46,904 nucleotides of DNA from Cyanobacteria bacterium bin.51 (GTDB taxonomy: Bacteria; Cyanobacteriota; Cyanobacteriia; PCC-6307; Cyanobiaceae): positions 1 through 46,904 of the forward strand of contig JABMPN010000067.1 in the NCBI GenBank assembly GCA_013203655.1, in the 5' to 3' direction. Shown here one piece after another: positions 15,583 through 24,121 of this stretch. The notes below the pieces were generated by a model. That model made no database searches. It was not told the origin of the DNA and saw only the letters and a list, made by a program, of their open reading frames with translations. The position numbers and the translations under genes are program-made. Position 1 is the stretch's first letter; each line of letters starts with the position of its first letter.

Positions 15583-16153
15583 CGAGATCGGTTCGGCCCC
15601 AGGCAGGGCTGGGGGCGGCCACCGAATCGGCGCCCAGATCCTTGGAGGTCACGATCGTGGGCGATGACGGCTCTTCGCCGGAGGCCGTGGTGACGGTGAC
15701 ACAGCTGGGGGCAAACAGAAAAATGCTTTCGCCGACCCGTTCCTGGTGGCCATCGATGGCGTACGTGCCGCCAGCCACGAAGTCGACGGCACGCTGAGCC
15801 TGATCGGGCTCCATCATCGTGAGGTTGATGATCACGGTCTTGCGGTCACGCAGGGCCTGAATGGCCCGCGGCATCTCGTCAAAGCTGCGTGGCTCCATCA
15901 GGGTGACTTCCGCGGCCGTCGGCGAGAGACCGGGCATGCCGATCACCTTGCCACCGGCGAACGGATCGTCCATCGAGAAGTCCGAGCTGAGGCTCAGGGC
16001 GCTGCCGCTGCTGCTCTGGCCAGCGGCGCTGCCGCGGGGGGTGTTGGCGTTGGCTGTGGCCTCACCGGCGTCGTAGTCAAGGTCGTCGTCGTAGTCGCCA
16101 TCGAGGTAGTCGTCACCCGAGACAACTGCACGCAGGCGTGAGAACAACGACAC
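15566..16153 (-). CDS. sepF: Cell division protein SepF
   Basis: FtsZ-binding Z-ring protein; in cyanobacteria often called Cdv2/SepF. 195 residues from GTG 16153, which has AAGGA about 9 bases upstream. The frame is open 23 codons further, but those residues are not SepF-like. N-terminus [17 protein letters not shown] is the membrane-targeting helix region, then an Asp/Tyr-rich linker. The SepF core runs from about residue 90: [40 protein letters not shown] and [20 protein letters not shown]. It is followed by proC and preceded by pipY, the usual cyanobacterial order. Confidence 0.95.
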   Translation of the reverse strand: MSLFSRLRAVVSGDDYLDGDYDDDLDYDAGEATANANTPRGSAAGQSSSGSALSLSSDFSMDDPFAGGKVIGMPGLSPTAAEVTLMEPRSFDEMPRAIQALRDRKTVIINLTMMEPDQAQRAVDFVAGGTYAIDGHQERVGESIFLFAPSCVTVTTASGEEPSSPTIVTSKDLGADSVAAPSPAWGRTDLGAGLG

Positions 16154-16267
16154 CTTGGCTTCCTTCGTGTTGATCTGTACCTCAATAGCGTCCCACGCCA
16201 GCGGTGGCAACTGGTCACACATTGAACAATCCCGTTCCGAAACAGCGACTGGCCTGGATCGGCGCTC

Positions 16268-16921
16268 TCAGATCGGGCGCGGACCGAACAGCGCCGAGCC
16301 GATCCGCAGCCAGTGGCTTCCGGCCGCCACCGCTTCTGGCCAGTCACCGCTCATTCCCATCGAGAGCTCCGGCAGTCCCAGGCGTGCCGCCAGGGCCGCG
16401 CAGTCGCGGAACAGCGCCAGGCGCTCAGCCGGCTCCAGCCCCATCGGCGCAATCGTCATCAACCCCACCAGCCGCAGCGGATCGAGGGCCTGGAGTTCAG
16501 GCCAGAGCCGCTCGAGTTCGGCCGCTTCAAAGCCGGTCTTGCCGGGGTCGGGCCGCAACTTCACCTGCAGAAACAGCCTGGGGCGGAGACCCTCCTCAGC
16601 CGCGATGCGCTGCAGGCGCTGGGCCAGGGCAGCGCTGTCGACGGAATGGATCGTGCCGAAATGACGCAGCACCGCCCTGGCCTTGTTGGCCTGAAGGCGG
16701 CCGATGAAATGCCACTCGAGCGGTTCGAGATCGGCCAGTTCGAGCTGCTTCGCCACGGCCTCCTGCAGGCGACTTTCGCCGAAACAGCGCTGGCCGTACC
16801 CCACCAGACGGCGGATCCGCTCGGCCGGCTGCCCCTTGCTCACCGCCAGCAGCCGGCTGCCCGGCGGTAAAGCAGCGGTCAGGCGCAGGAAGCGCTGCTC
16901 GAGGCCCTCGGCGGCATCCAC
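16268..16921 (-). CDS. pipY: PLP-homeostasis protein PipY (YggS/PLPBP family)
   Basis: Single-domain PLP-binding TIM-barrel protein that buffers pyridoxal phosphate and amino/keto-acid pools. The PLP lysine is K29 in LLAVSKG. Other family motifs: FGESRLQEAVAK, WHFIGRLQANKAR, IHSVDSAALAQRL, LRLVGLMTIAP and ELSMGMSGDWPEAV, with RIGSALFG near the end. 217 residues from GTG 16921. It begins two bases after pipX ends, which is the conserved pipX-pipY pair of cyanobacteria, where both act in the PII signalling network. Confidence 0.95.
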   Translation of the reverse strand: MDAAEGLEQRFLRLTAALPPGSRLLAVSKGQPAERIRRLVGYGQRCFGESRLQEAVAKQLELADLEPLEWHFIGRLQANKARAVLRHFGTIHSVDSAALAQRLQRIAAEEGLRPRLFLQVKLRPDPGKTGFEAAELERLWPELQALDPLRLVGLMTIAPMGLEPAERLALFRDCAALAARLGLPELSMGMSGDWPEAVAAGSHWLRIGSALFGPRPI

Positions 16922-16923
16922 GC

Positions 16924-17202
16924 CTAGATGAAGGTCTGGTCGAACAGCTGGCGCCAGCGGGGGAGGTGGGCGCTGCCATCGCGGCGGGCCCTCGCCAGGT
17001 TCTGCTCGGCGTAGTGGCGGGCATCCATCAAGGGAATCACCTCGAACTGGGCACTGCGCGCCTGCAAGGTGACCAGAAAAAACATCCTCTGGGCGTAGAG
17101 GGTGGCGAACAGGTCACGCCCTTCTCCGGCCGGGGATACCCGATAGAGCAGACCGAAGGTGGGATGATTCAGATACCGCTCCGTACTCGCGTCTGCGCTC
17201 AC
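16924..17202 (-). CDS. pipX: PII-interacting protein PipX
   Basis: Cyanobacterial co-activator of NtcA that is sequestered by PII when 2-oxoglutarate is low. 92 residues. The N-terminal Tudor-like domain has ERYLNHPTFGLLYRVSPAGE and LFATLYAQRMFFLVTL. The C-terminal helices contain DARHYAEQNLARARRDG. Length and sequence match PipX along the whole protein. It starts at GTG 17202, 22 bp after the ECF T-component gene. Finding it directly before pipY makes the identification firm. Confidence 0.95.
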   Translation of the reverse strand: MSADASTERYLNHPTFGLLYRVSPAGEGRDLFATLYAQRMFFLVTLQARSAQFEVIPLMDARHYAEQNLARARRDGSAHLPRWRQLFDQTFI

Positions 17203-17224
17203 TGATGGTTCTAGCGGCTACCAA

Positions 17225-18157
17225 TCACAGCGCACCGTACTGCCAGCGCAGTCCGAGCAAGGCGATCAGTGCGGTTGCCGCAATCCAATTGAGTGGGTGA
17301 GCCGCCCGGACCACCAGCCGCAGTTGCCGGGGTGGCAACCACTGCCCGCCCCTGGCCATCAGGGCTTCGGCGCCCTGCTCGGCCCGCAGCAACAGGTTGG
17401 CCAGTAACCGTTCTCCCACCGCCAGAACGATTCCAAGCGCCCCCTTCAAGCCGAGTTTGCGCACATTGACGGCCCGGGTGGCCAGCGCGCGCAACAGGTT
17501 CTGGAATTCTTCCTGCACCAGGGGCAAGAAGCGCAGGGCCAGCAGCAGGGTGAAACCAAGCCGATCCACCGGCAGGCCCAGCAGGCGCAAGGGGCTGATC
17601 GCCCAGGTCAGGGCCCAGACCAGCTCCTCGGGAGGGGTGCTCAGCAGCAGCAGGTTGGCGCTGTGGATCAAGGTGAACACCAAAGTGGCGCTGTTGAGGC
17701 CCAGTTCGGCGGAGCGGCGGTTGACCACCACCGGCCCGAGCGGCAGCGGGCCGAGTTGCACGGGCCCCCAGCGCAGCACTTCCCAGGGTTCGCCCAAGCG
17801 CTGGGCTGCGGGCTGGCCCGCGGCGCTGGGGGCCAGTGTGAGCTCCTGCGGCGATCGGCTGATCGGCGCCGCTGGCACCGCCCTGGTGGGCAGCAGGGCT
17901 GAGAGCAGCCCCACCAGCAGGCTGAGGGCCAGCAGGGCGGGAAGGTTCCGGCGCCACAGCCGCCAGGACAGGCCGCAGACCGCGGTGATCAGCAGCAGCA
18001 AGCCCACCAGGGCGATCCGCCAGACAGGTCCAGCCAGAATCGGCGTGACCAGGAAGGCCAGGGTCCAGCCGAGCTTGAGGCGGGGATCGAGGCGGCGCAA
18101 CCAACTCGATGAGCCATCGACGAACTGGCCAATCGGAAGCTGCCGAAGCCAGTCCAT
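17225..18157 (-). CDS. ECF transporter T component (CbiQ family)
   Basis: Membrane scaffold subunit of an energy-coupling-factor vitamin/metal uptake system. 310 residues. The N-terminus SSWLRRLDPRLKLGWTLAFL is the CbiQ signature. Several helices follow, then the coupling-helix motifs with Ala-Arg-Gly (LMARGGQW, about residue 270). A Pro/Ala-rich insert of about 60 residues sits near 90-145. The A-type ATPases and an S component are not in the window. Its place between der and pipX recurs in cyanobacteria, to my knowledge. Substrate unknown. Confidence 0.9.
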   Translation of the reverse strand: MDWLRQLPIGQFVDGSSSWLRRLDPRLKLGWTLAFLVTPILAGPVWRIALVGLLLLITAVCGLSWRLWRRNLPALLALSLLVGLLSALLPTRAVPAAPISRSPQELTLAPSAAGQPAAQRLGEPWEVLRWGPVQLGPLPLGPVVVNRRSAELGLNSATLVFTLIHSANLLLLSTPPEELVWALTWAISPLRLLGLPVDRLGFTLLLALRFLPLVQEEFQNLLRALATRAVNVRKLGLKGALGIVLAVGERLLANLLLRAEQGAEALMARGGQWLPPRQLRLVVRAAHPLNWIAATALIALLGLRWQYGAL

Positions 18158-18198
18158 CAGTGAAAAACTCTCACGTCAGCGCCTTCGACCCGAAGCCA

Positions 18199-19650
18199 TC
18201 AAGACATCGTCGCGTCGGCGGAGTCGACCGTTGCATCAGCCTTGGAATCACCCCTGGAGCGGCCCCCGGAACGGGAATCGGCGGGGGCGGTGGCGCGGGC
18301 CTGCTGGCGGTTGAGCTCCTTCTCCGCATCCCGTTCCTGCTTGCCACGCCAGAACAACTTGATCGGCGACCCATCGAAGCCGAGGCCTTCGCGGATCTGG
18401 CGTTCCACATAACGCCGGTAGGTTTCCCCAAACAGCTTCGGATCATTCACGAACAGCGTGAAGCTGGGGGGCCGGGTGGCCACCTGGGTGCCGTAATAGA
18501 GGCGACCCTGGCGCCCGCCGCGGCTGGTGGGGGGCGAGCGCCAGCTCAGCGCCTCCTGCAGCACTTCGTTCACCACCGAGGTGGTGACCCGGCGCCGGTG
18601 CTGCTCCACCGCCAGCAGGGCCAGGGCAAAGATGCTCTCCACCCGCTGGCCGCTGAGGGCGGAGGTGAACAACATCGGTGCCCAGTCCAGGAAATAGAGC
18701 TTGGCGCGCAGCTCCTTCTCCATCGCCGGCATGGTGTGGCTGTCTTTTTCGATGGCGTCCCACTTGTTGACCACCAGCACGCAGGCGCGGCCGTCTTCCT
18801 CGATGCGACCGGCGACGCGCTGATCCTGCTCGGTGACGCCGTCGAGGGCGTCGATCACCAGCACACAGACATCGCTGCGCTCCACCGCCTTGAAGCTGCG
18901 GGTGATGCCGAAGTATTCGGGGCCGTAGCTGACACTGCGGCGACGGCGAATGCCTGCTGTATCAAGCAGTTTCCAGGTTTTGCCTTCCCGCTCGATCGTC
19001 GTGTCGATCGTGTCGCGGGTGGTGCCACGGATCGGGCTGACGATCGCCCTGGGCTCGCCGCAGATCGCATTGAGCAGGCTGGACTTGCCCACATTCGGGC
19101 GGCCGATGATCGCCAATTGGATCGGCTCCTCGCCGTCGAGCTCGCCCGGGGGGGGCAGGAAGCCAATCAGCTTGTCGAGCAGATCGCCGGTGCCGGCCCC
19201 GTGAATCGCCGAAACGGGGTGGGGTTCGCCCAGGCCGAGACCCCAGAAGTCAGCGGCCATGGCCAGACCCTGGTCGGGCGACTCACACTTGTTCACCGCC
19301 AGCAGCACGGGTACCTTCTGGCCGCGCAACCATTCGGCGATGGACTGATCGGCGGCGGTGAGCCCCTGCTGACCATCGACCACCACCACGGCGACGGCCG
19401 CTTCGGCCATGGCCAGGTTGGCCTGCTGGCGGATTTCCGGCAGAAATTCGCTGTCATCATCGAAGACCAGACCGCCGGTATCGACCACCCGGAAGGTGCG
19501 ATCTCCCCAGAAGCCTTCCTGGTAGGTGCGATCCCGGGTGACCCCGGGCTGGTCATGAACGATGGCTTCGCGGCTGCGGCAGAGCCTGTTGACGAAGGTG
19601 GATTTGCCCACATTCGGGCGGCCGATAATGGCGACGACTGGAAGCGCCAA
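18199..19650 (-). CDS. der: Ribosome-assembly GTPase Der (EngA)
   Basis: Tandem-GTPase factor for 50S subunit maturation. Two G domains are seen: the first P-loop GRPNVGKS at residues 10-17 with VNKCESPD, the second [10 protein letters not shown] near 188 with [11 protein letters not shown] near 297. A C-terminal KH-like domain follows ([43 protein letters not shown]). The last ~35 residues are a Ser/Arg/Asp-rich tail. The only start fitting the family N-terminus is TTG at 19650. It heads the minus-strand run ending with proC. Confidence 0.96.
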   Translation of the reverse strand: MALPVVAIIGRPNVGKSTFVNRLCRSREAIVHDQPGVTRDRTYQEGFWGDRTFRVVDTGGLVFDDDSEFLPEIRQQANLAMAEAAVAVVVVDGQQGLTAADQSIAEWLRGQKVPVLLAVNKCESPDQGLAMAADFWGLGLGEPHPVSAIHGAGTGDLLDKLIGFLPPPGELDGEEPIQLAIIGRPNVGKSSLLNAICGEPRAIVSPIRGTTRDTIDTTIEREGKTWKLLDTAGIRRRRSVSYGPEYFGITRSFKAVERSDVCVLVIDALDGVTEQDQRVAGRIEEDGRACVLVVNKWDAIEKDSHTMPAMEKELRAKLYFLDWAPMLFTSALSGQRVESIFALALLAVEQHRRRVTTSVVNEVLQEALSWRSPPTSRGGRQGRLYYGTQVATRPPSFTLFVNDPKLFGETYRRYVERQIREGLGFDGSPIKLFWRGKQERDAEKELNRQQARATAPADSRSGGRSRGDSKADATVDSADATMS

Positions 19651-19688
19651 AAATACTTATCTCAACCAAACCGTGGCTACTCTTGACA

Positions 19689-20108
19689 CTACAGAGCGCC
19701 GGGCAGCTCCGGAAGCGCTCCGTTCTCCGGAAGCGGCTCACCGCAGCCAGCCAGCCAGGCCAGCAACCAGTTCACCGCCGTGGCCCGGCGGGTGCGGCGG
19801 GGATGGAGCTCGCCGATCCGGTAGCCCGCGAATCCCAGCTGTTCCTTGAGCAATTGCTTGTAGGGCGCCGCGATCGAGCGGGTGAGCCTGACGCTGGCGG
19901 GACGCTCGGCGATCAACTCCGGGGCCAGCGGATAGGACTCGGCCCACTCCGGTGGTGTCTGGGGACCAGCACTCCAGGGCTGGCCGGCCGACTCGGGCCG
20001 GTAGCCCAGCCGTTGCCAGACCAGCTCGCAGACGAAGCGGTCGCTGAGCTCGTCGTCAAGGATCCGCCGCAGCAGATCGCCGCTGAGCGGGAAAGGATCG
20101 GGATGCAT
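19689..20108 (-). CDS. DUF1823-family protein
   Basis: 139 residues from ATG 20108, where the conserved text begins (MHPDPFPLSGDLLRRILDDE). An upstream in-frame start at 20204 would overlap dus and adds Pro/Gly-rich residues. Motifs include SDRFVCELVWQRLGYRP, ESYPLAPELIAERPASVRLT and LHPRRTRRATAVNWLLAWLA. This matches the cyanobacterial DUF1823 family as I recall it; function unknown. It is divergent from dus, with 23 bp between starts. Confidence 0.78.
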   Translation of the reverse strand: MHPDPFPLSGDLLRRILDDELSDRFVCELVWQRLGYRPESAGQPWSAGPQTPPEWAESYPLAPELIAERPASVRLTRSIAAPYKQLLKEQLGFAGYRIGELHPRRTRRATAVNWLLAWLAGCGEPLPENGALPELPGAL

Positions 20109-20131
20109 CGAGGCCTGCCGCTGCTGGGGCC

Positions 20132-21118
20132 ATGCTGACTCCTCCACTGCACTGGCCGGGCCGGGGTGTGGCCCGCCAGCTCGATTGCCGCGTGTTTCAG
20201 TCACCGCTGGCCGGTGTGAGCGACAGGATCTTTCGCTCCCTGGTGCGCCGTTGGGCGCCGGAGGCCCTGCTGTTCACCGAGATGGTTCACGCCACCAGCC
20301 TGGAGCGCGGCCATGGCGGCGAGAAATTCGAGGATCTAGCTGGCGAAACCGGCCCGATCGCGGTGCAACTCTTTGATCACCGTCCGGCGGCGATGGCCGA
20401 AGCGGCGCGGCGGGCCGAGGCGGCCGGCGCCTTCCTGATCGACATCAACATGGGCTGCCCGGTGCGCAAGATCGCCCGCAAGGGCGGCGGCAGCGGCCTG
20501 CTGCGCGATCCGGAGCTGGCCCAGCGGATCGTGGCGGCGGTGAGCGGGGCGGTGCGGATTCCGGTCACGGTTAAAACGCGGCTGGGCTGGTGCGACAGCA
20601 GCGCCGATCCGCTGGGCTTTGCCCTGGCCCTGGAGAACGCCGGTGCCCAGGCCCTGACCCTGCACGGCCGCACCCGGGAGCAGGGCTTCAGCGGCGAGGC
20701 CGACTGGCAGGCGATCGCCACGGTGAAGCGGGCCCTGCGAATTCCGGTGATCGCCAACGGCGATGTGACCAGTCCGGAGCGGGCGCTCGCCTGTCTGGCG
20801 ATCACCGGCGCCGATGGCGTGATGGTGGGCCGGGGCAGCCTGGGCGCCCCCTGGCTGGTGGGGCGGATCGATGCGGCCCTGCGCGGCCGGCCGGTGCCGC
20901 CGATACCCACCGCCAGGCAGCGGCTGCAACTGGCAGCCGAGCAGCTCACGGCCCTGGTGGAGTCGAGGGGTGACAAGGGCCTGCTGATCGCCCGCAAACA
21001 TCTCGGCTGGACCTGCCAGGGCTTCGCTGGCGCAGCTCAGCTGCGTCGTCAGCTGATGGGGGCGCCGAACCTGGCCGAGGCGCTGGCCCTGCTCAAGGAG
21101 GCGGAGAGGGAGGCTTAG
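20132..21118 (+). CDS. dus: tRNA-dihydrouridine synthase
   Basis: FMN enzyme that reduces uridines in the tRNA D loop. 328 residues. The N-terminus FQSPLAGVSDRIFRSLVRRW is the FMN barrel entry. The catalytic Cys is C109 in DINMGCPVRKIARKGGGSGL, followed by VTVKTRLGW, LTLHGRTREQGFSGEADW, VIANGDVTSPERA and GADGVMVGRGSLGAPWL. The last residues contain RKHLGWTCQGF. It is nearest the DusB type. The 3' end overlaps the DUF4079 frame by 26 bp, tail to tail. Confidence 0.94.
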   Translation: MLTPPLHWPGRGVARQLDCRVFQSPLAGVSDRIFRSLVRRWAPEALLFTEMVHATSLERGHGGEKFEDLAGETGPIAVQLFDHRPAAMAEAARRAEAAGAFLIDINMGCPVRKIARKGGGSGLLRDPELAQRIVAAVSGAVRIPVTVKTRLGWCDSSADPLGFALALENAGAQALTLHGRTREQGFSGEADWQAIATVKRALRIPVIANGDVTSPERALACLAITGADGVMVGRGSLGAPWLVGRIDAALRGRPVPPIPTARQRLQLAAEQLTALVESRGDKGLLIARKHLGWTCQGFAGAAQLRRQLMGAPNLAEALALLKEAEREA

Positions 21119-21827
21119 AGAACGATGCGGGTCTTGAAAGGGATGGGGCTGAGCTGAGCTGTCCCTGAACCGATCCCTGCCGGCTCAGGGGCAATCCCAG
21201 CAGGTCGCGGCTGCCGGTGATCGCCTGCACGGCCAGCAGCACGGCCACCAGCAGATTGGCGCTGACATGCAGGCGCCTGAAGCGCAGCGAGGCGATGATC
21301 TCCGGCCCCGCCGCCATCGAGAACAGCAACAGGCCGATCAGCAGCATGCCGCTCCAGTAGTGGGAACTCCAGAAGGCCCCGCTGAACGGGTTGTCGCCCT
21401 GACGCCAGACCTCGGGCTGGCTGCCCAGCGCCAGCAGGCCGGCCCAGGTGAGCAAGGCGAAGCTGGCCCGCAGTGCCGCCAGCCGCACCGTCCAGAGCGC
21501 CAGCAGACTCGCGAAGGTGCCGGCACAGACCAGCAGCAACAGCGCCAAGCGGGGGAGGCTGACGGCGCTGCTGAGGGATGTGCTGCTGAGGGAGGTGCTG
21601 CTGAGAAACGAATGAATCAGGGCGATCAGCACGGCCACCACCGCACCGGAGCCGACCCAGCGACCGTGGTCGGCATGTTCCACCCCGACGCTGGCGGGCA
21701 GGGGGTTGATCTCAAGCCGCCGCTCCCGGGCCAGGATGCCCAGCCGGATCGTGGCACCCACCACGGGATAGACGAACAGGATCATCAGCACCGGATGGAG
21801 CAGGGAGAACCACTCGATCGGGGTCAT
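21093..21827 (-). CDS. DUF4079-family multi-helix membrane protein
   Basis: 244 residues from ATG 21827 (MTPIEWFSLLHPVLMILFVY); an earlier in-frame start at 21854 is less likely. About six hydrophobic segments. HP in the first helix, HGRWVG, and SSHYWSGMLLIGLLLF with histidines suggest a cytochrome-like or haem-associated topology, as proposed for this family. A Ser/Leu/Thr repeat (SLSST, twice) comes from a 15-bp array at 21565-21609. Function unknown. Confidence 0.75.
   Translation of the reverse strand: MTPIEWFSLLHPVLMILFVYPVVGATIRLGILARERRLEINPLPASVGVEHADHGRWVGSGAVVAVLIALIHSFLSSTSLSSTSLSSAVSLPRLALLLLVCAGTFASLLALWTVRLAALRASFALLTWAGLLALGSQPEVWRQGDNPFSGAFWSSHYWSGMLLIGLLLFSMAAGPEIIASLRFRRLHVSANLLVAVLLAVQAITGSRDLLGLPLSRQGSVQGQLSSAPSLSRPASFSKPPSPPP
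21565..21609 (+). repeat. Three 15-bp tandem repeats inside the DUF4079 gene
   Basis: Units at 21565, 21580 and 21595 share GTGCTGCTGAGGGA-like sequence with a few mismatches. They encode the SLSST/SLSSA loop repeat on the minus strand, in frame. Confidence 0.88.
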
Positions 21828-21870
21828 GGCGGCGGCTGGCGATCGGGAGAGCAAAGCATCCGGCGGGCCG

Positions 21871-22719
21871 TCAGGGGAGCACCTCAGGCCAGCCCAGGCG
21901 GATCAGCAGCAGGGAGAAGTAGGGCTGCTCGGCGGCCGGCACCTGCTCGGCCGCTGCCAACAGCTCATCAGGCCAGCCCAGCCGCTGGGCCAGCTGGGAG
22001 CCCGCCAGCAGCTGGCGGCGGGCCAGAAGCGGCCTCACCCAGGCCCAGCGCCGGCCGAGCTTGAGCAGCACCAGATTGGCGCGCTGCTCCAGTGGTGGCT
22101 CCTGCAGCTCATCGAGCAGGGCTTCGAGGGCCTCGGGGTGATCCGGTGTGGTTCGCACCAGCAGGCCCTGCTGCTGCAGGGCCAGGGGCCAATGCGCCGC
22201 CGCCGCCGCCGCCGCCAGCGCGGTGATGCCCGGGATCAGCCGCAGCGGACAGCTGGGGTGGCGCTCCGCCAGGGCCAGCAGGGCATAGGAGGCGCTGGCA
22301 AACAGCGACACATCCCCCTCGCAGAGCAGCACCACCCGCCGGCCGGCGGCCACCTCCGCCGACAACCGATCGGCCGCCGCTCGCCAGGCCAGACGGCGCG
22401 GCTCGTCTGCGGCCACCATCGGGAACAACAACGGCAACAGCTCCTGCTGCGGCATCAGCCAGGGCGCCGCAATCGCTGCGGCCATGCCGTTACCGCCCTG
22501 CCGCCCCACCGGATAGGCAACCACCTCAGCAGCCCGGATCGCCCGCACCGCCGCCACGGTGAGCAGGTCGGGATCACCGGGGCCCACCCCCACCAGCACC
22601 AGGCCCGGTTGTGGATCCAGTGGCGGATCCAGTGGTGGATCCAGTGGCGACCCATGAACCAACCAGCTGCGCTCGAAGGCTTCACTCAACGCCTTGATCT
22701 CTCCGTTTTTTAAGCTCAC
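21871..22719 (-). CDS. cobI: Precorrin-2 C20-methyltransferase
   Basis: SAM-dependent methylase of corrin (B12) ring synthesis. 282 residues from GTG 22719, with GGAGGG eight bases upstream. The frame is open to 22935, but that part is Arg-rich shadow of mtnD. Motifs: LVLVGVGPGDPDLLTVAAVR (SAM-binding entry), VVAYPVGRQGGNGMA, VVLLCEGDVSLFASASYAL and RLIPGITALAAAAA. These fit CobI/CbiL. An N-terminal PLDP repeat (12-bp array at 22613-22648) precedes the domain. Divergent from mtnD, with 41 bp between starts. Confidence 0.92.
   Translation of the reverse strand: MSLKNGEIKALSEAFERSWLVHGSPLDPPLDPPLDPQPGLVLVGVGPGDPDLLTVAAVRAIRAAEVVAYPVGRQGGNGMAAAIAAPWLMPQQELLPLLFPMVAADEPRRLAWRAAADRLSAEVAAGRRVVLLCEGDVSLFASASYALLALAERHPSCPLRLIPGITALAAAAAAAHWPLALQQQGLLVRTTPDHPEALEALLDELQEPPLEQRANLVLLKLGRRWAWVRPLLARRQLLAGSQLAQRLGWPDELLAAAEQVPAAEQPYFSLLLIRLGWPEVLP
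22613..22648 (+). repeat. Three 12-bp tandem repeats (GGATCCAGTGGY) in cobI 5' end
   Basis: Units 22613-22624, 22625-22636 and 22637-22648 are identical except for the last base. In frame on the minus strand they encode PLDP repeats before the methylase domain. Confidence 0.95.
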
Positions 22720-22760
22720 TGATTGTCCCTCCGACCCGGGTTCCACCGGCCCGCTGACCC

Positions 22761-23339
22761 TTGAGCCGTTTGCAGATCTACGCCGCCGGTCATGGCGCTG
22801 GAAGTGGCGCTGGACCCGCGCACCTGGAGAGCGACGACGGGAACGTGATCGCCGCTGAACTGGCGGCCCGCGGCATCGGCTTCGAGCGCTGGCAGGCCCG
22901 GTACGAGCTGGCGGCCGACGCCGATGCCGCCGCAATTCTGGCGGCCTACGCCACGGAGATCGCCGCGCTGCAGGCCCAGGGCGACTACCCCACGGTGGAT
23001 GCGATCCGCCTGGGCCCCGACCACCCGGAGCGCGCGTCCCTGCGCCAGAAGTTCCTCGCCGAGCACACCCACAGCGAAGACGAAGTGCGCTTCTTCGTGG
23101 AGGGCCAGGGGTTGTTCTGCCTGCACCTGGCCGAGGAAGTGCTGCTGGTGCTCTGCGAGCGCAACGACCTGATCCGCGTGCCGGCCGGCAGCCGCCACTG
23201 GTTCGACATGGGCAGTGCCCCCTGCTTCACCGCCCTGCGCTTCTTCAACAACCCCGCAGGCTGGGTGGCCAACTTCACCGGCGACCCGATCGCCGAGCGC
23301 TTTCCGCTGCTTGTGGAGAACACTCCAGGGCCAGGATGA
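22761..23339 (+). CDS. mtnD: Acireductone dioxygenase
   Basis: Fe(II)- (or Ni-) dependent cupin of the methionine salvage pathway. 192 residues from TTG 22761. The metal-binding set is H102, H104 and E108 in EHTHSEDEVRFFVEG, and H146 in VPAGSRHWFDMG. The N-terminus MSRLQIY and the C-terminal FNNPAGWVANFTGD also match the family. No other salvage gene is adjacent in this window. The region after its stop is decayed. Confidence 0.95.
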   Translation: MSRLQIYAAGHGAGSGAGPAHLESDDGNVIAAELAARGIGFERWQARYELAADADAAAILAAYATEIAALQAQGDYPTVDAIRLGPDHPERASLRQKFLAEHTHSEDEVRFFVEGQGLFCLHLAEEVLLVLCERNDLIRVPAGSRHWFDMGSAPCFTALRFFNNPAGWVANFTGDPIAERFPLLVENTPGPG

Positions 23340-23700
23340 TTCTTCACTGCTCCGAGTCTGAATAGATGGTGCTCGACTAGGCAAGCCCTTTGTCATCCGC
23401 GGGCGACCATTGCCATTGGTTGCTCAATCGCCGAACATCCAGAGCTTCTTTGAGTGGAAGGCACAGCTCGGCAAGGCCGATGTCAACGCAACAGTCTCGA
23501 TCACCAATCGAGAGATCCCGCAGCAACTAAAACGACTGACAATTGCGAAAAGACGGAAATTAACACCATGATACGGAGCTGATCCAGCCCCCTCTCACGA
23601 TAGGGACGCGGGGAAGTCAGACATGACCAAGAATCTGGCATCCAAGCGTGGAGATCCACCCGTCCAGCGGTTTCGCAGGACCACCACGCAATTAGACGCA
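23340..23700. other. Gene-free stretch with a possible coding relic
   Basis: No intact gene. On the plus strand about 23382-23570 reads as a short open stretch (KPFVIRGRPLPLVAQSP, then SFFEWKAQLGKADVNATVS). It looks protein-like but has no recognisable start or partner and ends at a stop near 23567. Composition is more AT-rich than the flanking genes. I could not assign it. Confidence 0.4.
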
Positions 23701-24057
23701 TCATTGCCCAGATAACGCTGGCGACTCTTGAACGATGGCTCCGAAAAGGTTTTGATGTTCACTCTTCAACTCTGACAACCACACCCAACTTGGCACATCT
23801 TTGAACTTGGCCAAGCGCTTCTTCAGATGCTGAAGATCCCCGTATTCCACCCAGGAATTCTTCACCAAGTCCAAAAAGATCTTGCTCAACAAGAGTTCCG
23901 AAAGATCAGCGCCACCGCTACCACCCTTGGCCATCTGCCCAAGAAGATCCATGGTGAGTGCTACCTCCGCGCAGCCAGTCTGCTCCATGTCATTGCCCAT
24001 CAAGAGCCCACTAGAAGTGAGATCACCAAGCACCAGGAAAAAGTGCAACGTGATCAT
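23701..24057 (-). CDS. Hypothetical protein, 118 residues
   Basis: An open frame from ATG 24057 with protein-like composition: a hydrophobic N-terminus (LHFFLVLGDLTSSGLLMG), then helical amphipathic stretches (DLSELLLSKIFLDLVKNSW, LQHLKKRLAKFKDVPSW). An internal ATG gives MEQTGCAEVALTMDLLGQ as an alternative start. It lies in the AT-richer decayed segment and has no recognisable domain. It may be a real recently acquired small gene or a chance frame. Confidence 0.4.
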   Translation of the reverse strand: MITLHFFLVLGDLTSSGLLMGNDMEQTGCAEVALTMDLLGQMAKGGSGGADLSELLLSKIFLDLVKNSWVEYGDLQHLKKRLAKFKDVPSWVWLSELKSEHQNLFGAIVQESPALSGQ

Positions 24058-24121
24058 GTTGAGCAGACGAGAACGTTTCTTCCAGGCGGGAAGTCAAAGA
24101 TTCAATGGTTGGTGGCATTCT

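Noticed and set aside
18109..19686. A 525-codon plus-strand frame antisense to der
   Set aside because: It is the reverse-frame shadow of der, whose two GTPase domains are complete on the minus strand.
22720..22935. Extension of cobI to an upstream start at 22935
   Set aside because: The added residues are Arg-rich shadow of mtnD, and the GTG at 22719 has a strong ribosome-binding site.
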